43,169 nucleotides of DNA, from NCBI GenBank assembly GCA_024102795.1, contig JAGFJK010000368.1, positions 1-43,169 on the forward strand. The letters run 5' to 3'. The position numbers were made by a program, and so were the translations under genes. This stretch comes from Pirellulaceae bacterium. GTDB lineage: Bacteria > Planctomycetota > Planctomycetia > Pirellulales > Pirellulaceae. The first letter of the stretch is position 1, and every line of letters starts with the position of its first letter. Under the pieces are notes generated by a model. The model made no database searches and was not told where the DNA came from. It saw only the letters and a list, made by a program, of their open reading frames with translations. Of this stretch, positions 42,184 to 43,169 are shown one piece after another.

Positions 42184-43169
42184 ATGAATTCACTCGGACC
42201 ATTGAACACGGCTGGGCTGCTGGTGCTGGGCGTTGCCGTCCTGTGGACCGTGCGGCTGGTCTACGGCGTGCGCGGCGCCCAGGGCGAAGACCTGATGCGG
42301 CGGTTGCTGCTGGTGACCGGCTGGATGCTGGTGGTTACCGGCGCGCTGGGCGTGCTGGCGGGGCTCCTGAGCTGGCTCTCGCTCGGCTTCTGGCTGCTGG
42401 CCTTGATCGTGGTGCTGATGACGCTGGCCCGGTATCAGGACTGCGAGCGGCGGTCGCTGCTTTGGACCCTGGCCATCGCCGCCGAGAAGCAGATTCCGTT
42501 GTCCGATGCCGTCCGGTCCCTGGCGGACGAGCGGCCCTGGTCGTTAAGCGGCCGAGTGACGCGGCTGGCGGAACAATTGGAAAGGGGAGTGCCGCTGCCC
42601 AAAGCGCTGCACGAGAGCCGCAACCCGTTGCCGATGGACGCGGAGCTGGCCGTGCGCTTCGGAGCCGAGACCGGGCAGATGGGGCCCGCGCTGCGGCAAG
42701 TGCTGCAGCATGTGGACCTGGTCGAGATGACCGTCCGCACGGCGATCGAGAAACTGCTGTACATGATCTTCGTGACGCTCAGCAGTCTGGTTCTGCTGGT
42801 CTTTTACGCCGTGTTCGTCATGTCTCGGTTTCAGGCGCTGATGGGCAGCTTCAACGTGGCACCTCCCCCGCTCACCGTGCTGGTGTTCAGCGTCTGCGAT
42901 AGCCTGGCCACCTGGTGGCCCGTGCTGATTCCGCTGTTGGTGCTGCTGCCGCTGCTGGCCGTGGTCAGCTTGCTGTATTATGTGGGCTGGCTGAACCACA
43001 ACCTGCCGTTGCTGGGTTGGATCTGGCTGCGGTACGACAGCGGGCTGTTGCTGCGCTGCCTGGCGCTGGCGGTCGGCCAGCGGCGATCGGTCGGCGCGAC
43101 GCTGGGGATGCTGGCCGTGCGGTTTCCGCGAGCCAGCACGCGCCGGCGGTTGCGGGCCGCCAGTCGGCG
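42184..43169 (+). CDS. GspF-like inner membrane protein 3 (runs off the window)
   Basis: At least 328 residues from ATG 42184, open to the window end with no stop, read by hand. The N-terminus has two or three hydrophobic helices (LNTAGLLVLGVAVLWTV, RLLLVTGWMLVVTGALGVLA) not present in the other two copies. A GspF-type domain follows: LWTLAIAAEKQIPLSDAVRS, LAEQLERGVPLPKALHES and VRFGAETGQMGPALRQVLQH, then helices around LLYMIFVTLSSLVLLVFYAVF and WWPVLIPLLVLLPLLAVV (the first at about residues 195-215). A second domain starts near LLRCLALAVGQRRSVGATLG at the window edge. It lies 34 bases after the second copy and completes a gspE-F-F-F run. Confidence 0.85.
   Translation, partial: MNSLGPLNTAGLLVLGVAVLWTVRLVYGVRGAQGEDLMRRLLLVTGWMLVVTGALGVLAGLLSWLSLGFWLLALIVVLMTLARYQDCERRSLLWTLAIAAEKQIPLSDAVRSLADERPWSLSGRVTRLAEQLERGVPLPKALHESRNPLPMDAELAVRFGAETGQMGPALRQVLQHVDLVEMTVRTAIEKLLYMIFVTLSSLVLLVFYAVFVMSRFQALMGSFNVAPPPLTVLVFSVCDSLATWWPVLIPLLVLLPLLAVVSLLYYVGWLNHNLPLLGWIWLRYDSGLLLRCLALAVGQRRSVGATLGMLAVRFPRASTRRRLRAASR

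Overview
The window reads as a chromosomal segment of a planctomycete, most likely a member of the Pirellulales. Grounds: high G+C (72% in one hand-counted 60-base sample, 6421-6480), a DUF1501 protein with a twin-arginine leader, a sulfatase, a sigma factor next to a serine/threonine kinase with a membrane C-terminus, a bacterial eRF1-like protein, and many short palindromic intergenic repeats. There is no phage, plasmid, CRISPR or rRNA signal; the only RNA gene seen is tRNA-Arg(TCT) at 14694-14767.

Layout. 1-4736: end-to-end DUF1501 gene (its first base lies outside the window), a small unknown gene and a large, less GC-rich gene whose product looks like a cysteine-peptidase fold joined to a xylose-isomerase-like TIM barrel. 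4955-8240: secreted prolyl oligopeptidase and a baeRF (eRF1-like) protein. 8238-9995: a repeat-rich gap, then a von Willebrand A protein paired with a small AAA ATPase. 10041-14470 (minus strand): neutral ceramidase-like protein, a MarR regulator with a halogenase-like flavoprotein, and an exported EEP phosphodiesterase. 14694-16328: tRNA and a dicarboxylate symporter. 16484-19145: sulfatase, a DUF3365 c-type heme protein and an Rrf2 regulator. 19272-23314: membrane vWA protein, repeats, a small membrane protein, an EF-hand esterase.

23350-28646 (minus strand): a McrBC-like pair, a coiled-coil AAA+ ATPase overlapping a DUF2357/PD-(D/E)XK nuclease, preceded by a DMT-type transporter. 28681-37234: a signalling block in which a kinase and sigma factor are divergent from a second ECF sigma factor, which is followed by a 1809-residue alpha-2-macroglobulin whose short cytoplasmic N-terminus is probably the anti-sigma factor. 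37379-43169: a PLP enzyme, then a type II secretion/type IV pilus operon with one GspE ATPase and three different GspF-like membrane proteins, the last running off the window.

The best candidates for something undescribed are the peptidase/TIM-barrel protein, the sigma/anti-sigma-macroglobulin unit, the coiled-coil McrBC-like pair, and several repeat families that begin exactly on stop codons, including period-7 repeats that place a stop in every reading frame. All functions are inferred from motifs read by eye; no database search was possible.
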